This document shows, piece after piece, positions 1 through 11,222 of a stretch of DNA of 64,000 nt. Location of the stretch: assembly GCA_014529385.2 (NCBI GenBank), contig CM043952.1, positions 69,447,370 to 69,511,369 of the forward strand. The letters run 5' to 3'. The notes under the pieces were generated by a model. That model was not told the origin of the DNA, did no database searches, and saw only the letters and a program-made list of their open reading frames with translations. This stretch comes from Adiantum capillus-veneris. Its lineage: Eukaryota; Streptophyta; Polypodiopsida; Polypodiales; Pteridaceae. The translations under genes were made by a program, and so were the position numbers. Position 1 is the stretch's first letter. Each line of letters opens with the position of its first letter.

Positions 1-798
1 GCAATTTTTTATAGATCTGTTTCAATCTGTAAACACAACTTATTTCAAGTCCATTTCCACAATTCCTCAACCATTTTCACATGGTCTACAACTTTGCAGA
101 AGGAATTTTCTGCAAATTTTGCACAATTTGAGAGATATTCAGTTCAGACAGCAGAGTGGTCTACCCTCATCCGGTTATCTGCGTACAAGTTTTGGTTGCA
201 GACTATTTTTGCAATGTATGTCACATGCATATTTGATGTAAGGTCTTGAGGGTATGTTATATCAGACAAACCGCCGCAGCGGTTACAGAAAAGGGTTTAT
301 GTGGTTGATGTAAGACCTTATGCGGTTTATGTATTGTGATGGAAATATGCAAAGCCTATTGTTGAGGGTCGTAGTGAGGTTTTATTGAGCTCGGAGATTC
401 TCAAATGTGGAGATCCTTTCGGTGATACAGGTTTTGGAGCGAGCTCCAGACATCCCCATAATTTCGGCATCGACATAGGATGTATGTTTATGCGGTTAGT
501 GCAGTATGGGTGTGCATCTACTAACCTGCCATTGTTGGCATTACTATCATCTTTATGTGTATGCCTTTGACAGTGTTCAGTTAGTCAAAGACACTCTTCT
601 AGAGTTGGAGACATTGATAATGACAGTTCTTTGAGATTTTATCTTGCAGGTTTAGCCACTTTGCTCAACGTTTCAGTCATTGTACACATTTGTTTTGGGT
701 TCAGAAGTCAGTTTTGAAGGGGAGACTTTGCCAAAATTTTCCAGGTTTTTTATCATCTTCTTTAGTGGAGCGGATCTATCACTTTTGTTCCTTGTCGA

Positions 799-1530
799 GT
801 GATGGATTCATCATCGGAGAACTCTTTGTTCAGCATTCAGAAGTTGGATGGCACTAACTTCCCATTTTGGAAGGAACATATTTACAATTTATTAGTACAG
901 AAGAAGAAGATCCGGCCAATAAAGATGAAGGGGATAAAGCCTGAGGATATGGATGAGTATGACTGGGAGGAGTTGGATGAGCTTGCCAAGTCCACCATCA
1001 TGCTGACTTTGTCAAAAAATGTGTACTTCAATGTGAACATGGCAAAGACTAGTAATGAGCTGTGGAAGAAGTTATGTGACTTGTATTAGAAGCAAAGTTC
1101 AACAGCACAGGTTTATTGGCTAAAAAAGTTAGTTGATTTGAAGATGCATGAGGGCACACCCATGTGCAACCATCTCAGTGAGTTCAACACAATTTTCAGT
1201 CAGCTTTCTGCACAGGGAGTCAACTTCGACAATTCAGTCAAAGCAATATTCTTGCTAGTTACGTTGTCAGAAAGTTGGGATACTTTTCGCACAACCATAA
1301 GTAACTCAGCACCTCCTTATGGTTTAACATGTGCTGATGTTGAGGGAAGTTTGCTCACTGAAGAGGTTAGCAGGAAGAATCTTAATACTTCTCGTGGTAC
1401 TAGCAATGCTCTCGTTGTGCGTGGTCGATCACAAGAAAAGGGCAAGCAGAATCAGAGAGGAAAATCTTGTAGCAAATCACGTGGCCGAAAATACATTGAG
1501 TGCTATCATTGTCACAAAAGGGTCATATGA
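799..1530 (+). pseudogene. gag: copia A gag (UBN2-type), broken
   Basis: Capsid protein of a copia element, expected to assemble cytoplasmic virus-like particles. The N-terminus has the copia gag pattern KLDGTNFPFWKEHI followed by the domain that counts substrates such as LWKKLCDLY and SESWDTFRTTISNSAP. A TAG at 1087-1089 interrupts the frame (same frame before and after, most likely a Glu codon changed). The zinc knuckle begins ECYHCHK but a one-base frameshift near 1519 destroys the GH...C half. The paralogue in copia B shows how the intact knuckle reads. ATG at 802 (MDSSSENS) or 799 could start it. Confidence 0.85.
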
Positions 1531-1671
1531 AGAAAAACTGTCAAAAGTGGAAACAAGAAAGGTAAAGACAAGAAGTCGGAAGAAGGCAAGACTAAGGAAA
1601 GCAGTATAAAGATTGAAGAGATCAATAATGTTTTTGTTGAAGATTCTGATGGAGACATTTATCTCACATCT

Positions 1672-2502
1672 ATTGATGACTTCTCAAGGAAAGTGTGGGT
1701 ATATCCTCTCAGGAAGAAGGATGAAGTTCTTTCAAAATTTTAGAATTTTGTGACATTAGTGGAGAATCGGTCTGGCAAGAAAGTAAAGTGCTTGAGGTTA
1801 GATAATGGTGGTGAGTATGTCACTAAAGCCTTTCAGAATTTTTGTGATTCCAAAGGTATAAAAAGAGAGCTGACTGCTCCATATAACTCTCCACAAAATG
1901 GTGTTGTTGAGAGGATGAACCGTACCATACAAGAGAAGTTACGTAGCATGTTGTCTAATGCAGAGTTACCTAATGGATTTTGGGCGGAAGCGTTAGCAAC
2001 TGCTGTCCATCTTATTAATAGATCTCCTAACAAGGCTTTAGATGAGAAGGTACCTGAGGAGCTTTGGTCTGGGAAGCCCCCTTCTTACAAGCATCTTAGA
2101 GTCTTTGGCTGTGAAGCGTATTGCCATGTTCCAAAGAAGTTTCGAAGCAAGTTGGCTCCTAAGTCAAAGAAATGCATATTTCTTGGCTATGGCAATCCTG
2201 GCGAGATGGGATTTCGCTTATGGGATCCTGAAGCTAAAAAGATAGTTCGCAGCAATCATGTATACTTCAATGAAGAAAAGATGCATAAGAAGCATGTGCA
2301 TACAGTGGAGGTCAGGAGAGTTATCTTCCAAGAAGATGTAATTTTCCACAATAGGGTTGAAGTGCCTAATGTCACACAACAAGTACAAAATCCTCCTGTA
2401 GTACAAGATGTTGCTGAGGGACAACCGGCTCAAGCAGTTATTAGAAGGTCTACAAGAGTTTCAAGGCCTCTTGAACTCCCTCATTGGACTAAATTATGTT
2501 GA
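1672..2502 (+). pseudogene. copia A integrase core, N-terminally deleted
   Basis: Integrase joins element cDNA to host DNA. The segment starts abruptly at IDDFSRKVW and contains the second catalytic Asp (LRLDNGGEY) and the Glu (NGVVERMNRT), followed by the copia pattern HLRVFGCEAY and the C-terminal YRLWDP-like stretch (here FRLWDPEAKK). The zinc-binding HHCC domain, the first catalytic Asp and the whole protease that should lie upstream are missing compared with copia B. A TAG at 1741-1743 replaces a probable Gln codon. The frame ends at 2502 by a frameshift just before RT. Confidence 0.88.
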
Positions 2503-3505
2503 CAGATTGCGGAAAGCCTTCCTCCTATAAGAAAGCCATGTCAATGGATGACAAGGCAAAGTGGGAGAAAGCTATGCAATCAGAAATGGACTCGCTTCAT
2601 AAGAATCAAACTTGGAAGTTGGTTTGGTTGCCTAAAGGTAAAAGGCATTACCATGCAAATGGGTGTACAAGCAAAAAATTACACCTCATGATAATAAACC
2701 TAAGTACAAGGCACGGCTTGTTGCTAAAGGATTTAAGTAGCAACAGCAGGGTATTGACTTTGATGAGATCTTTTCTCCGGTTGTCAAGATGACTACTGTG
2801 CGGTGTGTACTTGCGTTGGTTGCTAAAGACGACATGGAACTTGACCAAATGGATGTCAAGACGGCTTTCTTGCATGGTGATCTTCAAGAAGAAGTTTATA
2901 TGCAGCAGCCAGAAGGTTTTATTGAGAAGGGCAATGAAGACTTGGTGTGTCAGTTAGAAAAGACTCTTTATGGTATAAAACAGTCATCAAGGGAGTGGTA
3001 TCGTAAATTCTACTCGTTCATGCTCTCTCAAGGCTACAAACGTAGCGATATGGACCATTGCCTCTACACTAAGCGAGTTAAAGATAGTAGTTTGCTGATT
3101 TTGGTCCTTTATGTGGATGATATGTTAATTTCCTGGAAATGCATGTATGAGATTTCAGCCTTGAAGTCAGAGTTACATACAAACTTTGACATGAAAGACA
3201 TGGGTGAAGCAAGCCATATCCTTGGCATGCGCATTAAGCGAGACATATGCAAAAAATTGGTCTATTTGTCTCAATCTGAGTACATTGCTAATGTGCTCAA
3301 GCGTTTCAATATGGAGACATGGAAGACATTGAGTACTTCATTGCCTCCATATGTGAAACTTTCTAAAAATGATTGCCCTAAGTCTGAAGAGGAAAAGGCT
3401 GAAATGGAAAAAGTGCCTTATTCATCTGCAGTTGGAAGTTTGATGTATGTTATGATTGTTACACGTCCTGATATTGCTTTTGCAGTGGGAGTTGTTAGCA
3501 GATAA
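2489..3505 (+). pseudogene. copia A reverse transcriptase, frameshifted
   Basis: RVT_2-type reverse transcriptase. Recognisable blocks are MLTDCGKPSSYKKAM, the QMDVKTAFLHGDL block and the catalytic LYVDDML box, which is intact here (both Asp present). A frameshift near 2645 and a TAG near 2738 (KGFK then stop, where Gln is expected) split the N-terminal half. The second half (2789-3505) is open for 238 codons and ends at a TAA that replaces a Tyr codon (VVSR-stop-MSNPSKKHW). It cannot make a full-length enzyme. Confidence 0.9.
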
Positions 3506-4069
3506 ATGTCAAATCCAAGCAAGAAACATTGGGAGGCAGTGAAAGGGGTTATGCGATATTTGAATGGTACAAAAGACATGTGCATTTGCTTTGGAAGAAA
3601 GGAAGCATGTGTAATTGGTTACACGGATGCAGATTATGCAAGAGACTTGGACAAGAGAAGGTCCACTTCAGGCTATGTTTTTGAATTCACTAGAGGTGCA
3701 GTTTCATGGCGATCTCGTTTGCAAGATTGTGTTACCTTGTCTACTACAGAGGCTGAATATGTTGCATCTTCAGAAGCTTGCAAGGAAGCTATATGGCTTG
3801 GTCGGCTAGTGGGAGACTTGGGAATTGATGTTGAGATGCCTGTATTACATTGTGATAGCCAAAGTGCTATACAATTGGCAAAGAATCCAGTGTTCCATGC
3901 AAAGACAAAGAATGTGGATGTGAAGTATCACTTCATTTGTGAGGTGCTTGAGGACAAGCGATTGCAACTTGCCAAAATTCACACCACTGAGAATCCTGCT
4001 GATCTTCTAACAAAGGGCTTACCTTCAGAGCGGTTTGCACATTGTCCGGCACTTATGGGCATTGGGTAG
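3506..4069 (+). pseudogene. copia A RNase H
   Basis: RNase H removes the RNA strand of the RNA-DNA hybrid during reverse transcription. The sequence shows GYTDADYARDLDKRRSTSGY, the STTEAEYVASSEACKE block, the HCDSQSAIQLAKNP block and the terminal TTENPADLLTKGL, all standard for the copia C-terminus. The frame is continuous with RT except for the TAA at 3503-3505. The TAG at 4067-4069 is the normal end of the polyprotein. Confidence 0.9.
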
Positions 4070-4156
4070 ATAATCATGGTCATTGTCTACCTGTATTGTA
4101 TGTATATATACATTATCACCCCAGCTTAAAGGCACATTATCCTTTAAGTGAGAGGT

Positions 4157-4500
4157 TGTTGGGGTGGTAAAGCCCAATGTGCCGCACTTGAGTGTTGGGC
4201 GGCCGGACACTAACCGGGAACTAACACTGACCATTCATTCTATACAAAAGAATAAGGATTCATAACCCTAACACTATTGTTTTTGGAGTCCACCCAAACC
4301 TGTGTCTCCTCTCTTCTCCATTGCTGCACACACACGCTCTCGCATGCACTCACGCTCTCACACACTGTCGAGAAATTTGCGGTCTTGCCAGGAAAGCACC
4401 GGGCTTATGGCTATGAGAGTTTGTGAGAGAACTCAACAAAAACTATATGAAGGAGTTAAACCATAGATGCCATGAAGACTAGGGTTTGGAAAGAAGTGCA
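4157..4500 (+). repeat. copia A 3' LTR (right end approximate)
   Basis: A purine-rich tract (AGTGAGAGG, 4147-4155) precedes TGTTGGGGTGG, a typical copia LTR start. The region shares the order of short blocks with the 3' LTR of copia B: an AGAATAAGGA segment, then CCACCCAAA, then TCTC-rich sequence. The right boundary is not clear; about 4500 is a guess from where Tat-leader sequence starts on the other strand. Confidence 0.6.
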
Positions 4501-4568
4501 ATCAAAGAAGACTCACTCTTTCTCTCTTGCACTCACACACACACAAAGAAAGAACGCAAAAGAGAATG

Positions 4569-4781
4569 TCAAAACAATACGAAGATGAAAACATCAAGGC
4601 TATGGTCATATCGTATCATGGGTAATATGAAAGGGTTAATGGATGAGTTAATGGCATTCAATCTTGGCTGACCAAATAGGCTACGAATTGTTCTTTGGAA
4701 TTGTAGTTTTGTGCTTACCATAATATATATTTTTTGTCTAGTGATTGGGATTAATTGTGTGTACAAATCCTCTTGGTTCAT
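4569..4781 (-). pseudogene. Tat leader small ORF type B, relic
   Basis: A 70-codon ORF starting MNQEDLYTQ, overlapping the end of the type A ORF by four bases (ATGA). It matches the type B ORF of Tat-2 (38774-38987) at PIxRQ, TKxxFQxTIR, RLNxIN, SINPFILPMI and LDVxIFxL. Types A and B also resemble each other (FG..RL.EI..S..P..ILP.I.Y....DV), so they look like a tandem duplication. The sequence left of 4569 quickly becomes CA-repeat-like and no gag follows. Function unknown. Confidence 0.7.
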
Positions 4782-4996
4782 AGCAAGATAACTACGCTTA
4801 CATCAAAAGAAAAATTATAGTCTATGAGAGGTAGTATGATGGGATCCGGTGATAGAAGTATTTCATTGAGCCTTTCTGGGCCAAAGAGAAACACTATACG
4901 TTGTTGAAAGTGTATTTTACGGCTAATCCATACGTTAATTCTAATAGATCGTACAGAGTGAAAGCGATAGAAATTATCATCATGTGGGTTATTCAT
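4778..4996 (-). pseudogene. Tat leader small ORF type A, relic
   Basis: A 72-codon ORF starting MNNPHDDN. It aligns over nearly its whole length with the ORF at 38478-38690, which lies between primer-binding site and gag in Tat-2: both share MNN at the start, IRIN, QQRIVFxFGxERLxEIL, SPxPIILP and an SFDV near the C-terminus, ending in a hydrophobic IL tail. I know no named family for it. The neighbouring gag is absent, so this is a leader fragment of a lost Tat element. Its stop overlaps the next start by ATGA. Confidence 0.7.
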
Positions 4997-5192
4997 CTAG
5001 GATAGTATGTGAGAAATGTAGATATGAGAGAAGAGAAGAGATGAGAAGTTTCCCTTCCAAGCCCTATTCTTGCCCGTAGGCAATAAAGATACTGCGGGGA
5101 GAGATGTACCTGTAGCAAGGAGAACCTAAAATTTGTAGAGAGGATGAATTACTAAGAGTGAAAGAGATAGATTTGGTTAAAGAGATGAGATT

Positions 5193-5236
<44 letters not shown>

Positions 5237-6400
5237 GATTAGAGATGAAAAAAAAAACAACAAGAAATCAAGAAAACATCAATGTAGAACACATCTTACT
5301 TGACAAACCCTTCGACACCATTATTGATGGAGAGAGAAGAAGAGTGGAGAATTCCACTTTGATTGATACACCAAGTGTAAGACCTTCTTTGATTAGAGTT
5401 GATCTTCCAAGGTTAGCTTGTTGCAAGAATGGCTAGTCTTCTTCTAGGAAAAAGTGTAGGCTTGGGCTTATGTTAATGGCTAAGTACAATTAGGCATTAC
5501 TACTCACTCCCTCAAGAATTCCTCTCATCAATGGCTTGAATGCTTGAGTTATTTCCAAGGAAGAAGAGGTCCCCTTTTATAGGTGAAGGAAACCCACAAG
5601 GGTTTACACAAGAAGAGAGGAGCCAGTGTGAGCAGGAATTGGAAAAGTTGGAAATGAGATGTCCCTGCATGATGTGGGCAGACTGGGGTCCAGTATTTTG
5701 ATCATATCTCCTCAACTGTGGCTCCAAATAAAAAAGTAAAAATATGGACAAAAACTTCAGCTCATTAGCTACGATTTTCATTTTAAAATCGTTTTCCAAT
5801 TCAGATTGGAACCTTGTGTAAAAAATTCATCAAAATAGGGTCCATTTATGGCAGCAAAAGTCTTCATGTGGTCTCCTTAGCTTAGAGTTTCATTTAATTC
5901 CAAAGGACACCTCATGCCATATGAAATCATGACATTGTTCCTTGACAAAGTTTTGTAATCATGCTTGCAATAATGCATTAAAATAAGTGTATCTTTGAAA
6001 TCATGCCACCTAGTGTCCCACTAGGATTTGATTCTCTCCTAGTAGCTATTTAAAAATAAATATAAGAAAAGTATAAAAAACACATAGAATATATATATAT
6101 ATTGGAGTTTAACCTAGATATAGGATCTAGCTAGGGTGTGAGATGATAATGAAATAGTAGAAATACAGAATCAATGCTTTTTGCCCCAAGTTAAAGAGGC
6201 GGAGCTATTGATGCTTTTCCCATAGTATTTTCTGATGGTAAAGTAAGGATATGTTACCCTTGAGAAAAATAATAGGATGAGATAGATTATTATTGTACTT
6301 AAATATGCATATGTACACTATAGGAAATATAGTTATGTATCTAAAAAAATACAAGATAGATCTTGTAGCATGCGTTCCCACTATGTACGTGTCACAACAC
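4997..6400. other. AT-rich unassigned stretch with (AT)n and probable LTR material
   Basis: No convincing gene. A pure (AT)n microsatellite lies at about 5194-5232. The right part, up to about 6404, is presumably the 3' LTR of minus-strand gypsy B. The left part may be leader or LTR of the Tat relic at 4569-4996, but no second LTR copy is present to prove this. Short ORFs here look accidental. Confidence 0.4.
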
Positions 6401-6420
6401 GACATCCACCCCCTCTAAAC
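6391..6420 (-). repeat. gypsy B polypurine tract and 3' LTR start
   Basis: Reading the minus strand, the stop codon of pol is followed by AGAGGGGGTGGA and then TGTCGTGTTGTGACACG. A purine tract immediately before a TG is the usual gypsy 3' LTR junction. The first base of the LTR is either 6404 (TGTCG) or 6399 (TGTTG). The LTR continues to lower coordinates but its end was not found. Confidence 0.5.
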
Positions 6421-6462
6421 CTGCACATCCTCCGGTATGTGCCACATTGTCTCTTTGTAAGA

Positions 6463-8321
6463 TTAGACCTCTTGTACATATTCCTTGTATTCTTCTTCAC
6501 TAGATGATTCTAGAGCTTCATGTTCACTTTGATCTTCACCTGTGTTTTTCTCTTCTTCCTCATCCATATCTTCTAGATCATTGTCTCCTCTTCTCTTAAA
6601 CATCTTAATCCTTTTTCCTGCAATGGGAATCTTTACTTCTGTACCATCTAGTTCAGACAAGCTGTAAGTAGCATTTTCATGCACATGCTTTACAACATAC
6701 GGTCCAAACCATCTTTTTGAGAACTTACGCATGACTGTGTGCTGGTTATCAAGGCTACTATCATACACTAAAACCCAGTCACCTTTGTCAATTGCTTTGC
6801 TCCTGAGTCGATGTGGCTTATTAAAATAGTCCTTGTTTTTCAACCTTGCATTTTTGAGTCGTTCTTTTGCAGCTTCAATGTCTCTAGGTCTTCTCTCTAG
6901 CTGCCTTATACGCAGTGCAAGGAGATCTTCCCTACTAAGCCCCTCTTGCCAAGGTAGTACATTCCATGTGGGAATTGTATTCTCAATGGGCATCACTGGC
7001 TTTTGACCATGCATTAGCTTCGCAGGCATGTAGCCAGTTACTGAGCTATGTGTTGTACGATCAGCCCATAAAGCATATGGTAACAATTTTGGCCACTCAC
7101 CAACTCTTCCTTCGCAAGCCTTGGCCAAAGCTTTGATGATAGGAGGATGCCCTCTTTCACTCTTTCCATTGCCTTCAGGGTTGTAAGCTGTAGTAAGAGA
7201 AAGATTGATCCCTAATCTAGAAAAGAACTCCCTTGCTTCTTCGGCATCCAGTTCACCTTGATCTGTAGTGATTTTTCCCACACAACCATAACGGCAAATC
7301 ACCTCATCAAGAAGGAATTTGCACACAGCTTCTGTGGTCTTAGCTCTTAATGCTCTTCCTTCAACCTGGTTAGTTAGGTCCTCTCATGCAAGAACCAAGT
7401 ATCTCATCTTCCAGAGACCTAAAGGCATCGTGACTAGATCCACAACCCATTTATAGTGCATGGCTAGTGGATATGTAGGGTGCAATCCATCACGATGTCG
7501 AACATTTGAATACATTTGACAAGTTACACATGACTCTACAAACTGAGATACATCTTTATACATACCCTTCCACCAGTATTTTTCTTTCAACTTGGAGAAG
7601 GTTGCCCACACACCCCTGTGTCCAACCCATAGACTCTCATGAAACTCTTGCATGAGCTTTACTTGAGTCTCTTTTTTACATATAACCCGTTGTGGTGTAG
7701 CACCCTTTTGTTTAGGATGCTTCCACAAGTAACCATCCCTCAAAAAGTACCCATATGCTTTCCTGCGCATCCTCTTGAATTCTTGTTCAGACCAATCATC
7801 CTGTTTTGTTAGAGTACTCAAGTACCTTCCAATAGAAAGCCAATCACCTTCATAAAGATCTTTCAAGAACAATTCAAGTGAATTAGTCATGCAGACATTG
7901 TTACCTTTGACATGAGAGATAGAATAGAATTTTGTGCCTACATCATCTCCCTCATCAATCATTTGCGACTCATCTTCATACCTTGCCCTTGATAGCATAT
8001 CTGCCACTGTATTGTCTTTACCTGCAATGTGCTTAAACTCGGGATTTAAGGACTTAATGTAGGCAATCCACCGCAACATAGCAATGTCTGGTGTTGAGCA
8101 GCTTGTAATCATCCCAAGAAGTGGTAGACAATCTGTTTCTACAACCACACATGCACCAATTAGGTACTCTTTCCCACTTTTCAAGGCTGTAACCATACCC
8201 CATAACTCTCTCTTTATCTGTGGATAGTTTCTTTGGCGAGCACTTAGTACCTTTGCTCCAAATCTTACCACATACCTGTGTCCTTCTTTGTCATCTTGCC
8301 CTATTGCCCATCCAATCCCTT
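6463..8321 (-). pseudogene. pol: gypsy B pol: RNase H and integrase, 5'-truncated
   Basis: Reads from RNase H (GIGWAIGQDD, then YPQIKRELWG, VETDCLPLLG and KDNTVADMLSR) into integrase: the zinc part HESLWVGHRG...CVTCQ, then first Asp in VVDLVTMPLG, second Asp in TTDQGELD and the Glu in GNGKSERG. It ends in a basic then acidic tail (KMFKRRGDND, EEEEKNTGED). The frame is open apart from one TGA at 7384-7386, probably an Arg codon changed. RT, protease and gag are missing because copia B begins at 8322. The lineage within Ty3/gypsy was not resolved. No chromodomain was recognised. Confidence 0.88.
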
Positions 8322-8682
8322 AACCTTTTGTGAGGGTCGATTACTTGAGGTTTTCTTGAGCTAGGGGACTCTCGAATGTTGAGATCCTTTCAGTGATACA
8401 TGTTGCTAGAGTACCCTTTTTTTGTGGCCTTGCCATAGGATATGTATAGAGAGGGCTAGGTGCATTTGACGCGATGTTGGCAATCTTGATCAGCTTTTGA
8501 CTTTTTATGCACAGTAAGTGGTTGATGCGCCTGTCTTATGCTTTGAGAGCATTACTTTTGATGCATTACTGATCTCTTATGACAATTTTGGATTGAGATT
8601 CTGTCAGTTTTTCGGAGAAAACTTTGTCAAATTTTTCCCAGAATTACCAATGTTTATCGCTATATTATCTTTAGCTTCCAAC

Positions 8683-9660
8683 CATGCCATCTAGCGGTGA
8701 AAAGGATATTTATAATATTCAGAAATTTGATGGGACGAATTTTGCTATCTAAAAAGAGCAGATTCAAGATGTTCTTATACAAAAAGGCCAAGTGGATCCT
8801 ATCATGGATCGCCCAGAGGGCGAGTATACAGATGTTGAGTGGGAGAAACTTGATGCTAAGGCCAAATCTACCCTCCGTTTGCATTTGGCCGAATCTGTGT
8901 ACTTTACTATAGTTGGAGAAAGAACTGCTAGAGATGTATGGGATAAGTTGTGTTCCAGTTATGAGAACAAAAGTGCGACTAATAAGGTTTTCTTGATGAA
9001 GAAGGTGTTTGACCTTCGTATGAAGGAAGAGGGCACTATTTATGCTCACATTAATGAGTTCAATATCATTTTCACTCAGTCGGCCACTCAGGGTTTGGTC
9101 TTCGATGAGGAAATCAAATGTATATTCTTGCTATGCAGTTTACCCTCGTCTTGGGATATGTTCTCTATTGCAACTAGCAACTCAGCACCTGGTACCAGTC
9201 TAGTGTACAATGACGTCCTTGGGAGTCTGTTTACCGAGGAGATTCACAGGAAATCTCTCGAAGGCAAGAAGGATGGTGATGCGTATGTTGCTAGTGAAAG
9301 ACAGAGGGGTCGCACTCAAAGTCGTGCCAAAAGCAAGGAACGTGGGGACTCATGCAGTAAGTCTTGGGGTTTTATGCGTAATGTCGAGTGCTATCATTTC
9401 CATAAAAAAGGGCATGTGAAGAAGGATTGCAGGAAATGGCAGCAAAGCAAGAAGGATAAACAATTCGGTGAAACTTCTAAGTTTGATAATTCAAACAAGG
9501 GCAAAGAAGTAAGTCTTGGGGTTTCATGCGTAATGTCGAGTGCTATCATTGCCATAAAAAAGGGCATGTGAAGAAGGATTGCAGGAAATGGCAGCAAAGC
9601 AAGAAGGATAAACAATCCGGTGAAACTTCTAAGTTTGATAATTCAAACAAGGGCAAAGCA
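8683..9660 (+). pseudogene. gag: copia B gag with duplicated zinc knuckle
   Basis: Starts at ATG 8683 (MPSSGEKDIYN) and runs through IQKFDGTNF, with a TAA where Trp or Glu is expected at about 8749. The body (LRLHLAESVYFT, LPSSWDMFSIATSNSAP) is UBN2-type gag. A 152-bp tandem duplication (about 9357-9508 and 9509-9660) repeats the zinc-knuckle coding segment. The first copy reads CYHFHKKGHVKKDC with a Cys-to-Phe change, the second CYHCHKKGHVKKDC is intact CCHC. Because 152 is not a multiple of three, the duplication shifts the frame and truncates the protein at 9571. Confidence 0.88.
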
Positions 9661-10190
9661 AAGTTAGAGGAGATCAATGTGCTAGAGTCTTCAAATGCTC
9701 CTATTGTAGAGACTCTTTCAGCGGTTGTTATGCCACTTACCTTTGACGCATTGGTCTTCACAGCAGATCTACCTATCGAGGCTCTTGTTACAGAAGATGC
9801 GCATTATGCACAAAATTGGATAGTAGATTCTGGTGTGAGTTTCCATGTGACACCACATAGAGAGTGGTTCTCTACTTACTCTCACTCTTGTGGCAAAGTG
9901 AGACTTGGTGATGCTTATGAACTAGACATTGATGGTGTCAAAAACATCAAATTCCATCTAAGGAATGGCATGCACTTTAGTTTATGCACTTTAGTTTATG
10001 TAATGTCAGACATGTGCCCAAGTTGACTAAAAGCTTGATTTTTGTTGGTCAGCTTGATGATTTGGGCTACAACACCACATTTGGCAATGGTTCGTGGATA
10101 GTACGCAAAGGTAATCTTGTTGTACTCAGAGGTCAGAAGCATGGTACCTTGTAATCCATGCATGTGTCAGATGTTGGTCATGATTACATA
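9661..10190 (+). pseudogene. copia B protease region
   Basis: Aspartic protease that would cut the polyprotein. The active-site motif WIVDSGVSFHVTPH is visible at about 9820-9860 (D-S-G retained). The frame ends at 10023 and the rest, up to the integrase zinc region, continues in other frames, e.g. MHVSDVGHDY near 10160. A short direct duplication (ACTTTAGTTTATG twice near 9973-10000) may be part of the damage. Confidence 0.75.
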
Positions 10191-11153
10191 TATATAGCCG
10201 AGTTGCCATCTACTGAGTTGTGGCATTGCCGGCTAGGTCATATTAGCCAAAAAGGAATGAGAACTCTGACTTGTTTTGGCTACTTACCTGTCTTGTCTTA
10301 AGTTGACTTTCCTGTTTGTGAGCACTGTATCTATGGCAAACAGACTAGGTTCATGCACTTACCATTCGGTCAAAAGCGAGCTGAACCCCTAGATTTAGTG
10401 CATAGTGATGTTCGTGGTCCTATGTCAACCAAATCCCTAAGGGGGGCCAGCTCTTTTGTGACATTCATAGATGACTCTACGCGAAAGGTGTGGGCATATC
10501 CTTTGAAACATAACGATCAAGTTCTTCCCGTGTTCCAAATTTTTTTAGCACTCGTTGAGAATCAGTCTGGCAAGAAACTCAAGAGGTTGCGGACTGACAA
10601 CGGTGGAGAGTATGTCTCCAAGGAGTTTGACAATTTCTGTGCCAAAAGGGGGATTAAAAGGCAGTTTACTACACCATACACACCAACTCAGAATGGAGTT
10701 GTTGAGCGCATGAATCGTACGATTCAGGAAAGAGTCACAGCCATGCTTTCTAGGGCAAATCTTACATAAGGATTTTGGGGAGAAGCCGTCTTCACCGCAA
10801 TGCACATTATAAATTGTTCGCCTAGTATGCCATTGAATTATGAGATTCCAGAAGAGTTATGGTCTAAATGTAAGCCCCATTATGACCATCTACATGTTTT
10901 TGGTTGTGAAGATTATGCTAACGTGCCTAAACAACTTCGACAGAAGTTAGCGCCAAAGTCACAAAAATGTAATTTCATTGGATATGGTGCATATGAAGAG
11001 ATGGGATATCATCTCTGGCACCCGAAATCTCGTCGAGTCATCCGTAGTTCAGATGTGATCTTCAATGAGTCGAAGATGCATAAACAACCTATCAAGGAAA
11101 TAGAGTTTTGGAGAGTCACTTTTCAGGATGTTTCCTCAGAGACAGTGAAATGA
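10191..11153 (+). pseudogene. copia B integrase
   Basis: Zinc domain LWHCRLGHIS and CEHC is followed by the catalytic core: first Asp in LVHSDVRGP, second in RTDNGGEY, Glu in NGVVERMNRT. A TAA at about 10768 falls where SRANL should continue into WGEA. The distal part (10800-11153) has FGCEDYANVPKQLRQKLAPK and YHLWHPKSRRVIRSSDVIF. The frame is lost at 11151 (TGA). Confidence 0.88.
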
Positions 11154-11222
11154 ACTCAACGGGCTAGTGATGTACCTTCCACTAGCAATGCTCCAGAGGG
11201 AGAAAATAGCAATGGTCAAGGA

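Larger units (their letters stand above)
1..4500 (+). mobile_element. Copia A: decayed Ty1/copia retrotransposon, Tork/Tnt1-like
   Basis: Order of parts is leader, gag, truncated integrase, reverse transcriptase, RNase H, polypurine tract, 3' LTR, which is the Ty1/copia order (integrase before RT). The 5' end is not resolved because no copy of the 3' LTR is visible at the left edge, so the element may be cut by the window or 5'-truncated. Positions 1-798 are non-coding and resemble the leader of copia B (compare 361-450 with 8325-8400). The element is dead: several stop codons, frameshifts and a deletion are listed in the entries below. Confidence 0.85.
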
